A DNA stretch of 64,000 bases from Diphasiastrum complanatum (Eukaryota > Streptophyta > Lycopodiopsida > Lycopodiales > Lycopodiaceae), in the NCBI GenBank assembly GCA_029204225.1, contig CM055108.1:20963644-21027643 (forward strand), read 5' to 3'. Positions 53,901 through 64,000 of this stretch are shown here, one piece after another (position 1 is the stretch's first letter; every line of letters starts with the position of its first letter). Position numbers and translations under genes: made by a program. The notes under the pieces were generated by a model, which had not been told where the DNA came from, did no database searches, and worked only from the letters and a program-made list of their open reading frames with translations.

Positions 53901-55480
53901 TCTTGAGTAGGGAGGCAAAACAAAATTAGCCTCCCTCATTGATCACCTCCCTGCTCTCATAATTTGGGAATGGGGAGGCAAAAAAATTTTGGCTCTCATT
54001 CATTGTGAGATCTCGTGTGCAGGGAGACAACAAATATTAGCATTTGTTAATCATCGATGATCAATGAGGGAGGCCAAAAAAAAAAAATTATCCCACATTG
54101 ATTGTTGGCAATCAATGGTGAAATCATTTTTTTTTTTGCATAGTGGCCACCTCTAATTTGTGATCGAAGAAAAAATCAAATTTAATATCATAAACAATCA
54201 TAAAAGCCTTCAAAACACTAAGTTTTATATTACTACACAGAGTACAACTTGTGTGCATTTGTATTCAAGGGTTTTATTGGGGACATCGTGCCTTCATATT
54301 GTTTGCAAAGTGAATCAAGACCTTTGGCCTGTCATATGTTGTTCAAACATCTGATATGTTCTATTATAAATATTTTAATATGCTCTATTATCTTGATGTT
54401 GCAATTCTAAGATATTAATCAACTTAACCTCATCTTGATGTTTTTTTATTTAGGGAACATGAATGTTAAGAATGCCATCCTCAACATTGGATCTCACTTC
54501 CTCCACTTTTGCATTATGTGGCCAAAAGCGTCACAAAAAAATGTGCCACCCAATGCCATTTAAGCATCTTCTTTTTCTTACGTACTCTCCAAGTTAGAGA
54601 GCAGCGTTGATGGCCATCAATGAACAAGGCCCACAAAAATTGTCTAACTCATTGATCGTTGGACACAATTTTTTATAAATGTTTCAAGATATGACAGAAC
54701 CTCTCTGAAGGCTTGATCGAGAGGGTTTTAGCAGCACTGCCTTTCCACGCTTCTTGAAATGCGAGCAGTTTGCAAAGCTTAGAGCTCGCTGATCCTTTTT
54801 CAACACTTTATTAAGCTTTGCACTCAGACTTGTAGACCCCAACATCACTTCCTTTGTCTCACAATGGTTGGGCCGAAAAACACACTTGCAGCTTTCAATC
54901 TCGCTTCAAACAACTAGCAGTCCTCAAGTTTGAGAGCACAAAAAGAAAATTGCCCCCCTCATTGATCGCCAACGATCAATGAGAGAGGCAATTTTGTGTG
55001 TCATTGATTGCCATCAATGACGGAGGCAATTATTGTGCCCCTTCTTCATTTAGGCGTGCAATCTTTGTGTCACTGAGAGCACAAAAAAAAATTGCCTCTC
55101 TCATTGATCATCAGCGATCAATGAGGAGGCAATTTCTATGTGCGTTCTTCATTGATTGCATCAACACTGCTTTTCGAGCTTTGTTCTAATTTTAAATGAG
55201 ATAAAGAAATAGTAGGGCAAAAGTGACATTTTAGAATTTCAGAAGGAGGCCTAACGATCTTGGGTAACTAGGGCAATGTGCCATTTTGTGTGCCTGGCTG
55301 CAACTGAGGCCAGGAAAAAGTTGTTTGGCGCATTGCTCACCAATGTTGCGAGCAATGTGCCAAGCTCTTTTGTGTGCAGCTGTGCAAAGCGAATTCTTTC
55401 CCTTGTGGCAGCTGGAGCAGGATTGATTTTTCTGAACACATTGGCTCTAAGGGCCATATTCCCATGATGGCCCAAAAACT
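53901..55480. repeat. Hairpin-rich tract built on ATTGATYR inverted repeats
   Basis: No coding sequence is credible. At least five hairpins share the stem CATTGAT: 54096-54117 (9-bp stem, loop TTGG), 54946-54995 (CTCATTGATCG inner stem extended by AATTGCC/GGCAATT), 55001-55020, and 55088-55134 (stem like 54946). A related GCATTGCTC/GAGCAATG hairpin lies at about 55327-55363. GGAGGC...GCCTCC (53910-53933) and ATCATCGATGAT (54050-54061) add to the set. Two units at 54937 and 55075 are tandem copies beginning GAGAGCACAAAAA. Confidence 0.8.
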
Positions 55481-56722
55481 AACGAACGAAAAATAATGAC
55501 ATTGAATGAGCACACAACATGTACATATTTTGAATACCTAGTTGCTCTGTTTTGAAATAAAAATAGATGTCATTATACATGACCAAACCAAGGTTGGGCT
55601 AATACTCAAAAAATTTATGCCACCCGGATCTGATATTGCAATTTTTTCACAAATTTAATAATGATTGGACATTATTATGAGGAGGTATATGAGTTGTAGA
55701 CTAGCTAATACCTCAAGGGTGATATCATCAGATTATCAACCCAATTATTGATATCCAATTGGTATATTAAAAAAAAATTATTTAAAGATAATATGTAATT
55801 TCTGAGGGGCCTGACTTTTTTCACATGCAATATGCAATTGATTTTGAGGAGACAACATTTCTTGATGCCCATCAATGTATTTGGGGCACTCAAAAAAATA
55901 TATACATGCTTAAATTTATAATATCAAGAAACTTCTACTACTATCAAACAAAAATTTTGATAACCCTAGCTCTACTATTAATGTGAAAATTAAGATAGTT
56001 AAATATACGGAATTTGATTCCGAACCCTAATATTATAAGATTATAGAGCATAATAAATAGTGTGTGATGTAATATAATTGTTGATATGGGGGGGCACACA
56101 TATTAATAGTATTAATACCCCCAACAATGAAGATTGTACCAAGCCAAAGTTGACCTTATTTCCTAACTTTCAACGAGGTCGTTCTTCTTTTACCTTTCAC
56201 ATGATGTGTAATGCAAGGGTACCTTTTAAATAGAATAAGTATTCATGAACCTTTCAACCACTTATACATATAATCTTGTTACATTTTACAATAAAATTTT
56301 AAAGTTTTCAAACTAGCATGACATTTGATTTTTTGAAGTTACCTTTCAAAAGGAAGGACAATTTTTAAGTTTGTCATTCAAATGACATGCTTTAAAATTG
56401 TTGATGTTCTTTGAAAGTTATACTAGCTTTGCATTGAATCCAAGCTTGCTGCCAACCAGTGCTTGCATCTAAGCTTGCTACCAACCAATGCTCAGGAAAA
56501 TATGCACAGTATAGGAATGGAATTGACAAATTTGTTCAAAAATCGATATTTTTTGACGATTTATTATACAATCATATAAACCATGATAAAATATTTAACG
56601 ATTTCTTATACAATCATATAAACCTCTTTAAAATTATTCAAAAAACTGAGAATTTATATAAAATGCAAGTTTATTTTGAGGATAACTCAAAAAGAGTTCT
56701 CAGTTCTCACTTCCTGGAGATA
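55481..56722. other. AT-rich non-coding region with two local duplications
   Basis: A 27-bp word (ACGATTTMTTATACAATCAT and onward) occurs at 56556-56582 and 56598-56624, period 42. AAGCTTGCTRCCAACCARTGC occurs twice at 56442-56492. Nothing else is recognised. Confidence 0.6.
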
Positions 56723-57127
56723 TTAAAGAGAACCGTGTTCTGCAGTATGTAGTATTCTCCGTGGAGGCCAGTAACTATCTGTAACTAATAAGTATACTTC
56801 TATACTTCTTAATGATCCATGTGCGTCATTGAAATTTGCTACGACGATAGAGAGAGAGAAAACGACTGCCATGGCTGTATACGCGTAGTTAGCTTCGACA
56901 ACGAGTACCATGGGTGTAGTCTGCTTCGACGGTGAGTGATGGCTGCAAAGGTGTAATCTATTTCGACGGTGAGTGATGGATGCTTGAGTGAAACGAAGGG
57001 AGTGTGGAGTGTGGACTGTGGACTGAAACTCCAAAAGCTGATATTGAGTATTATTATTGAGAGACTTCATAAATTTCGTGGGCTGTAACTTTTTCTGTTC
57101 ACCATACGTTTGTCCCGTGCCTTCCAA
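56723..57127 (-). other. ORF of 134 codons, doubtful
   Basis: The frame is open but partly follows a tandem repeat (TTCGACGGTGAGTGATGG at about 56927 and 56964). The product has no motif I recognise (SLSIVVANFNDAHGS, then basic and His-rich parts). The region 56850-57550 is somewhat more GC-rich than its surroundings and could hold a gene remnant. I list it only as a possibility. Confidence 0.15.
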
Positions 57128-58329
57128 TGCTCCATTAATATGATGCGCAATCGCGTTATGGAAAATTTGAATTTGACATTACTGATTACTCTTCGAAGTT
57201 CCACGGGACCACGGTCCATCATCCATGTGTCCTGTGCTAAAAAGTTCTCACGAATGCTGTGATTTGTGTGTGACAGCTTCTGCCTTCTGAGTTAAGACAG
57301 CGATGAAGTTATGAACTAAGGCTGCTCGGTGCTGACTGCTGACCATCGCTACCTATTGGGTTTTCGAACTTGGGCAAATGCCAAATGACCATTGGCGACG
57401 TGAGCGGCCGCTAGTTCTGCGTTGCAACAGAGCCCAGGCTTCAGGGGTGTGCACTGTGGTGCCTGTGGACTCTGGAATGATTGCAAACACATGTTACAGG
57501 CGGTGCAGTTAACTCCTCTCCGTACATTACTAAAACCGCACTCAATGGGTGGGAAATTCTTTCATCTTTGATGATTGATCACTTATAAGTTATCAAGTAC
57601 TGTTTGTTGAGGTATGGTGGAATGCCTGAGTGCCTCGTCCGAGGAACTTAAATGTAGGGAAGGCCCTTGCCCGAAGGAGGTGGGAGCCATAGGGCAGGGT
57701 TTTGAGTTTTGACATGCACGGAAGGCCCGATGCCCTCAGGCCTGATGGAGAGAGAATGCACATTTCGGGAAGAGAATGGTAAATTTCAAAAGAGAGAAAG
57801 GTATATGCATGTTATGATACTGGAGTCAACTCCAAAATACCCACAGCCTAATTTTCATGATCTAACATAAATTTCTTTGGATTCATTTCATAAACCCAAG
57901 CCGTCGAAGTTTTAATCAAGTGAGGAACTCGTTAATGGTACGAGGCCACATAGTAATTTTGGGATTTTTGGCATGACATAAAAAGTTGTGCTCTTTGCCA
58001 TTTCTTGGTGTATGTATAAGGTGGTGCGGTCATACCAACACCACTACACCATATCCCATAGTAACTCTTAACTTAAATTTGCTTGGTGTATGTATATGTA
58101 GTGTGTACAATAATGAACATATGCCACATGTACATATGCCAAAAAATGGCCAAAGGCACAACTTCTCATGTCAGGCCAAAAACCCCAAAATAAATTGCAC
58201 TTTGGCCTCCTTCCAACTAACTAACCTCTCATCTAACCAGGACTTCAATTGACTGACCTTATGAAATGCCCAATGAACCCACATACCTTCTCTCATTTTA
58301 TAAATCTCAAGTTAAAAAACTACAATTCC
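57128..58329. other. Non-coding, no recognisable gene
   Basis: There are minor direct repeats (CTTGGTGTATGTAT at about 58003 and 58082; GGAAGGCCC at about 57659 and 57720). Nothing else is supported. Confidence 0.45.
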
Positions 58330-58960
58330 CAGTTGACTATGAGTGTGACAAAACATTGTTTGACTAACAGTTTGGTCATAATGTCAGCTATCATTTTATT
58401 AGTCTGATAGCAATGGCCTTCTTGCACTACATGTTATGGCCATATCCAGCAAAGGATTTGGAATAGTCCTGTGTTGGTTATGCCTTGATTTAATTCCATG
58501 TCAAGACCAGTTTGTAACTAATAACCTTGAGAGGACACAAACACTTCTATTGAGACATGTGGAGCAGTGCATGGCTTGTGACGATCATATGCATGAGGAT
58601 AGCATGGGATATGTGACCTCTGTTTAGATGGACTGCATGGGAGGTTGCATGGGTGCATGCATAGGCTTTTTACCCCTATGTATACAAGTAGGGACACGCC
58701 CTCCTCCATTCTAAGCTTTGGCTCTTGGTTGCCAGTTTCTCTCCTCTCCTCAGGTATTCACTTGTCATGGCTCGGGGGTAAGGTGTTCGAATACATCTCA
58801 GTTGGATGGGTGGTTTGGCTCTCACTTGTCTCTATGTGTGTTGATAATGTCCTCATCATAGTAATCTTCTTGGTAGTCTCTACACTACATCATGTACAAA
58901 AATGATACCGAATACCAATGTGCTTACTCTTCGTATGTAAAGGTGTTATTTGTACATAAA
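58330..58960 (-). pseudogene. Copia family E RNase H remnant split by a solo LTR
   Basis: One half at 58890-58945 has TKSKHIGIRYHF and the other at 58340-58424 has EGHCYQTNKMIADIMTK, both classic copia RNase H blocks. They normally lie about ten residues apart. Here they are separated by 453 bp plus a 5-bp duplication. The frame also carries a single-base slip in a T run at about 58900. Confidence 0.8.
58432..58884. mobile_element. Solo LTR (453 bp) with 5-bp target-site duplication CTACA
   Basis: The insert starts TGTTATGGCC and ends GTCTCTACA, so it has TG...CA termini with TGT/ACA inverted ends. It is flanked by CTACA at 58427-58431 and 58885-58889. Removing the insert and one CTACA puts the two RNase H blocks of the target at their normal distance. 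No internal region, primer site or polypurine tract is present, as expected after LTR-LTR recombination. Its orientation is not known. The ORFs inside it are not credible. Confidence 0.88.
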
Positions 58961-59079
58961 AAGCAACAAGAGTCAAGATGTAACCACACAAAAAAACAAA
59001 ATAGAGAAAATCAGTGAAAAATTCAAATAAATTTATTGGAGGCTACTTAAAATGTGTATTAGTATTGAAGAGAAGATTC

Positions 59080-59240
59080 ACATATACATACCTATCTCTC
59101 ATTGACTCGAAAACAAAAGCATTGAAGAATAGCAACAACATAAGCTTTGATCGAATGAGATTTAATGTCCAATCCTCTTCCACCTCAATGGTTGTAATAA
59201 TAGCATCATTTAGTTCCACCTGAATTTCTATTTAATCTTC
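59080..59240 (-). pseudogene. Fragment related to the spliced unknown gene at 49180-49340
   Basis: The minus strand encodes TTIEVEEDWTLNLIRSKL, then ESMRDR, followed by a GTATGT donor-like sequence at the same place where the 48-kb gene has GTAGGT. The DNA matches 49180-49345 with many substitutions. Because the intron donor is retained, this is a DNA-level copy and not a processed one. No other exon was found nearby. Confidence 0.7.
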
Positions 59241-59249
59241 ATGGTTCAA

Positions 59250-61679
59250 TGTAAAAACATATGGCAAGAATTTTTGACATTGAATTTATACCATATTTGT
59301 TGGAGCATCTTGATAATTATGGGAGTGTAGTTCAAATTTAAATTTTTTGCATTTTGAGCATAATTCTTGTGATGACTTTATACGTAGCAGATCTGTTCAC
59401 TAATTCCTCATCAATGTATGGATTCTTCAGACCAATTCATTACAGTTTGGCACGGATGCTTGTTTGGCGTTTACTTCTTGGCAAAAAGAGTCTTGATTAC
59501 ATTTAGCCAGACCATAAGATTAGCATTGTAGTATAATTTATCCATCCTATCACTGGATTCTTGGGACTCGTTTTCTCCTAAACAATACTTACATCAATTG
59601 AAAATGCAAGCCACGATGCTCAACAAGTATTAGAATGTAGCTCAGTTTAACATCTATCAGAATGCCTACTTCTACTTGATGTAAAAAATGACTGGAAACA
59701 GATCTTGAAAGTTCAAATTAATCTATGCTAATTAACAAGGATTACAAGTGCAAGAATCAAAAAACACTCATCTCTTGATTCTTGAACTTTCCAAGAACAT
59801 CAAGAATTGAAATGTAGATGAATATGCAAGATCTATGCCACAATTTCAGCCTATTTAGTTTACTTGAATGCTGGTTCTACTCTATTCCACAAACAATAAA
59901 TCTAATCCATGCTACTTCCACAAAACATAATGAAGAAATCAAGGAATCTAATCTAGTTTCACAACCACACATAAAAATGGAAGTGCAAGATCATAGAAGA
60001 CATCACACAAGAAACCAATATGATCAAGGAATTCAAGAATTGCTAATACTCGTGGAAGATCATCTATTCAATAATCAAGAGCAAGATAATTACATGTAAA
60101 GCTCCCTCACAAGAGAGGGGACCTCTTAAATAACCAAGAGGGCTGCCCTTGCGGAGCCTAAATGGCAATTCCACCATTTTACAAATTACATGTGGAATTA
60201 GCTTCTCCACTAGAGGTCACCATTGTGAATTTTAGCACGTGTGAACTTCACCACACACCCTACTGAATCTTACTGAGGTGTTGTGATTGCACAAGATTAA
60301 TCAAAGAACAGTATGCTTGAAAAATCTAAGGCAAGAGCACAATGACATACATCTGATGAAAAACTAACTCTTCACTATGAGAAATGAATGTCAGAAATAA
60401 TTCTAAGTGTTCAGTATGGGAAAAAGAGGCTGCTCTCGGGTAGAGAGAGAAAATCAAGCATAGAAAACTTGGGTAGAGAGAGAATGAGTCCAAAACACCA
60501 AAATCTCAATATTCACAATAATGGCAAAACATGTCCAGCTTTCCCTACATGAGAGAGACTCAAATTCCTACAGTGGAGTTGCATGGAAAGTCCACTTAAC
60601 TGAACTAATTCACCTACCAGAGATCCACATGTGTAACTGAAGAGACCGAATGATTCACGTTCCACCCCACCATAGGACCTAATCTGGGTCCACCCTCCGT
60701 GCCCTGGCCTATGAATGTCTCAAGCGAGATTCGACTTCCATCCTAGATGGCATCCCATACCACTACCTAGGCTCTCAGCCATCTCTCCACCCCAAGCATG
60801 CATCCTGGTCCCACCTCCTCCTAGGTACACAGGATGGTAATGAGTCCTCCTCCCCTTGTATACCTCGGAGGAGAGAGAGACTCCAAGCCATGTGCACACC
60901 TAGATCATGACACATGGCAACCATGCAGGTTTAGGCATGTACTGCATGTCAACTCATAAAATTGCCTAGACATGTGTAGATCACAGAAACTACTTTGCAT
61001 GTTGCATGCATTGATTGCATGTGGCTTGCATGCATACAGTAAGACTTTGTATGCTATCAAAACATCTGCATGTTATCATAATTGAACCTATCTAACTCAA
61101 ATCCGAGCTACACTAGAAGGATATGTGCTCAATTCACACTCCTTTTATGTACAATAGTGAGTTTTAGTGGAAATCACCATGGACATGACCCCAAACTCGA
61201 GATAGGAAGATAATATTTTAATAATCTTCACACTCCTCCTTAAAATTTATGTTCCTATCAACATAGACTTCAAAATTAGGCCAAGGTTTGACCTCATCTT
61301 CAAAAATACATTCTTGAGTAGAGGCTTAATGAGACTGAGTCTCCCCCTTCACTTCCCTAAAAATCCCTAAAAATACTGAGTCTCCCCCTTCACTTCCCTA
61401 AAAATCCAAAAAATCCAAAAAACACCAAAAATCCAATAAACACCAAACATCCAAAAACACCAAAAACTCTAAAAAATCCAAACACACCGAAAACACATAC
61501 CCAACACAAAAAAGACACAACAGTACCCAATGGACCAACATACAGATCCTGAAATACCATAAGATTATCCATACGAGATCAGGTCCCCTGTAGCTGAACA
61601 AATCAGGCGTCATAGCATGTGATGTATATGGCGAAACATCTCCCGCTACTACGGTCCAACTGTTTTTTATGACCATGAT
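59250..61679. other. Non-coding, with a 33-bp direct duplication and CCAAAAA-rich tract
   Basis: No gene is supported. Identical 33-bp words lie at 61334-61366 and 61375-61407 (ACTGAGTCTCCCCCTTCACT and onward, period 41). They are followed by a CCAAAAA-rich low-complexity run to about 61510. A CACGTGTGAACTTCACC word at about 60237 resembles family A LTR motifs. The open frame at 59818-60099 has no recognised domain. Confidence 0.5.
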
Positions 61680-62031
61680 CGCTAAAGCATGTGACTGGTA
61701 TTTTAACCTTGATCGTGAAGATAAGACAGATTGGTCAATTTTGAAAGAGTCCTTTTAATCAAGCATTTTAAGCCCTTTCGCTTGATCAAGAATCCTTTTG
61801 TCAAATTGAGTAACATCAAGATGGCAAAAGATGAACGTGTCCGAGACTATATCGAGCGTTTCAAACTCCTCAAAAGTCGAGTACAAGAATAGCCCTCTGA
61901 ACAGATGCTCATCATCTGGTTCTTAGTCGACCTTCCAAGATGGATTAGACGCGAGCTTAAATCCAATGATGAATATATGAGCCTAAAGTTAGCTATGTCT
62001 AATGCCAACAAAGAAGAAGACAAGGGATCAG
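61680..62031 (+). pseudogene. Gypsy gag fragment, second family
   Basis: MTMIAKACDWYFNLDREDK opens the match to 52180-52270. After a frameshift at about 61757 it continues with MAKDERVRDYIERFK, VQE, TAG (61890-61892) and EQMLIIWFLVDLPRWIRREL. It breaks at 62031, where a copia LTR begins, so the copia element landed in this gag. Confidence 0.85.
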
Positions 62032-62858
62032 TGTGAAAAATACAAAAATAAGCTTGGTAGAGGCCAAAAATCTTGTATATAGATAAACACACATGTGTGG
62101 AGCCTGTTCCCATGTGTGAAGATAGTGTACTTGTCATGTACCATAATCATATAGGTTGTACATATGATTTAATTCAAGTTCTAGTGGCTAAAAAGGCCAC
62201 TAGTTTCCTAGACATATGACACATGGCATCAATTAATGGATTGCATGAGCCACATCCTTTGGTTAGGTGTCATATCACATGTGTAGATGACAGCTCACAT
62301 GTGTGGAATAAGCTGAAATAGGCAATGCTGACTTCTAGAAGATTTCCAAGTAGATCTCCATATAGAAGGAAAATGGACGAAAAGTGCTCAAAATAGAAGG
62401 TTTTGTCCAAGTGTCAATTTTGCATGGTGAATTATCATATGACAAAGCACCTTCACACATGTGGGATCAGAGGGATGATCAGTACCACGAGCTCCCACTT
62501 ATTGTATATATAGAGCCACATTTGGCCATAATCAATGTGAGACACCAATCTTGGTTTTAGAAGCAATTTTGAGTGATTCTCTCCATTTGTCTACATTTGT
62601 TTTGATTGTTTTGAGGTTCTATCAATGTGTACTTTATTTTGAGGTTGGAGTACGTACTCAGACATTTTTTTACACATGTGAAACCAGAAAGTACACCTAC
62701 CTTCAATTAATAATTGTTCTTGTTAGGATTTTGTGTCTAGAATTGATCTAGATTGATCTTAATCTCAAGTAGATTGATAGATCAAGAAATCTGACAACCA
62801 ATCCCTTTTGAGGATCAGATTAGGATACACTCTTGGTACTTTTTGTACTTTTTGCACA
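62032..62858 (+). repeat. 5' LTR of copia family A element 2 (827 bp)
   Basis: It starts TGTGAAAAATAC, ends TTTTTGCACA and abuts the primer site. It is homologous over its full length to the minus-strand LTR at 4782-5614. A TATATATA box is at about 62503. The flanking base pairs before it are ATCAG; the partner target site lies beyond the window. Confidence 0.92.
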
Positions 62859-62871
62859 TGGTATCAGAGCC
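62859..62871 (+). promoter_or_regulatory. Primer binding site, copia family A element 2
   Basis: TGGTATCAGAGCC directly follows the LTR, as at 4769-4781 on the other strand. Confidence 0.96.
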
Positions 62872-64000
62872 TAGTACAAGAGGTTTTGTTGAAATTGATA
62901 GGGTTAATCCAAATCAAAGCCAAAATTAGCAGTTTTTTTGGAAACTAGTCAAATTTTGTGTAGCGAGTTGGATTTGATAGTATCCTCAAAATTTTTGGTC
63001 CAGATCTTGTTGTGGGCTGTAGGAACCCTTTTCACACATGTGAGGCCATACAGCTCCGATTTTGACTGAGAAATTTCAAAAATTTATAGAATTTGACTGA
63101 CATACCCAATTTGAGTGATTTTTGGTGCAAAATCAAGCATTTTCTATAGAAAATCTAATCCCTTGATTAGTTCTTGGATTAGATAAGCCAAGAAATTAAA
63201 TTTGAAGCTTGAATTAGGTGCATTAATTGATTATCTTTGATTTTTTGAGTGCATGTTGAAGTTGAGAGAGATTTCGCTAAAAATCATAGATTAAGGAGTG
63301 ATATGCAAGGTGAGAGGTTGAAATCCATTGTACCAGCACTCTAAATTTGTTCAAGAGTGATAGGGTCAAGTTTAGAAGCATCAATTTGCTAGAAAACATC
63401 CTTGGATCTGTCCTCCAAGTGAAACCTTTGAGAGTTTCTAGTGCATATAGAGCATCTATGCAAATCTTTTGTAGAATTTGATAGAGATTGGCTTCAATTG
63501 AAAGTTCTAGAAAAGAGATTGAGAACCAAGTCACATTATTTAATCCTACTCAATTTTTTTGAGTGTTTGTGAGGTTTGAAAAGAGTCATTAAGGTGTCTA
63601 TGGCAAATGTGTAGAGAGAGATCCAATTTTCTAAGAGTTCCTTCCTTTGTAGAAGGCAAGATCTAGAAGCTCATTTTGTGTTGTTATTGGTGGAGAATTT
63701 GTATTCTCCTAGGTGATCAAATCTTTCTAAGTGGCATTAGCTCTTTGAAGCACAATATCTTAGTGAGAAAAAGCACAACTTTTGATTTTGAATTTCATTC
63801 CAAGTCTTAAGAGGTAGAGTAATTGGTGGAATCCAATAGAGGTGATTGAATCAATTTATTGAGCAAAAATTGACATAGTATGTATGAAACTCAAATTAGT
63901 TCTATTCAACTTTCTTTGTGAGAGTGTGAGGGTCAATTTGAGATCCCATTGGATGTCTAGAATGAGGAGGAGTCCATATTTGAGTATTCATGCATGGTTG
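62872..64000 (+). other. Leader of copia family A element 2, no gag ORF
   Basis: The first 430 bp or so match the leader at 4340-4768. After that only short patches of the gag start region are shared, such as TTTGCTAGAA and GAGTTTCTAGTGC. No gag frame is open before the window ends. The element may be non-autonomous, or gag may lie further right. Confidence 0.6.

Noticed and set aside
54937-55140. CRISPR-like array
   Set aside because: The hairpins are too few, irregularly spaced, and lie in a plant nuclear, transposon-rich context.
57395-57420. GCGGCCGC (NotI-like) site suggesting vector sequence
   Set aside because: The flanking bases do not match a polylinker and the surrounding sequence looks genomic.
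58433-58882. hAT-type insertion with 8-bp target duplication CACTACAT
   Set aside because: The direct repeat can be read as 8 bp, but no terminal inverted repeats exist beyond the TG...CA ends. A 5-bp duplication with an LTR fits better.
61390-61676. Minus-strand ORFs rich in Phe, Gly and Val (FGFFGF)
   Set aside because: They derive from the CCAAAAA-rich low-complexity run.

Overview
The window is nuclear DNA of a land plant. It is AT-rich and consists mostly of decayed LTR retrotransposons: Ty1/copia elements with initiator-Met tRNA primer sites of the TGGTATCAGAGC type, and Ty3/gypsy elements. Embedded in these are one intact plant gene for a 3-ketoacyl-CoA synthase (KCS), one spliced gene of unknown function, and two divergent histone H3-like pseudogenes. 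I cannot name the species. A fern, lycophyte or bryophyte would fit the repeat load and the long KCS N-terminus, but that is only inference.

Layout. 1-5614: copia family A on the minus strand, with gag-pol in three frames, a primer site, an 833-bp LTR, and a non-pol ORF (X) where the rest of reverse transcriptase should be. 5615-12600: copia remnants in both orientations, a gypsy-like primer-site region, and H3-like pseudogene 1 (10236-10660). 12600-20590: copia family B copies I and II, plus a 1.3-kb direct duplication of a composite made of a CACTA-like remnant and an LTR. 20591-26207: an island holding the KCS gene (23116-24897), flanked on both sides by truncated, same-orientation family B elements. 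26208-34590: copia B copy III, then a long decayed gypsy element. 34591-37215: copia A pieces, with ORF X copy 2. 37936-43231: copia family C with both LTRs, its frame interrupted almost only by nonsense codons. 46315-47640: gypsy integrase, ORF X copy 3, and a fourth copia family.

48142-49552: a multi-exon gene of unknown function, with a related fragment at 59080-59240. 49850-51166: H3-like pseudogene 2, with CENH3-like features, followed by an adjoining ORF and candidate exons. 51490-53500: gypsy gag, a minisatellite and an LTR. 53900-55480: a hairpin-rich non-coding tract. 58330-58960: a copia RNase H fragment interrupted by a solo LTR with a 5-bp target-site duplication. 61680-64000: a gypsy gag fragment hit by a plus-strand family A element that runs off the window.

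The KCS enzyme (very-long-chain fatty acid elongation at the ER) and perhaps the spliced unknown gene are the only candidates for host function; everything else is mobile-element sequence or pseudogenes. The observations most worth following are ORF X, found three times next to copia pol fragments, and the two H3-like pseudogenes, of which the one at 51 kb has a long RW-containing loop 1 as in CENH3. No tRNA, rRNA, CRISPR or bacterial-type operon was seen.
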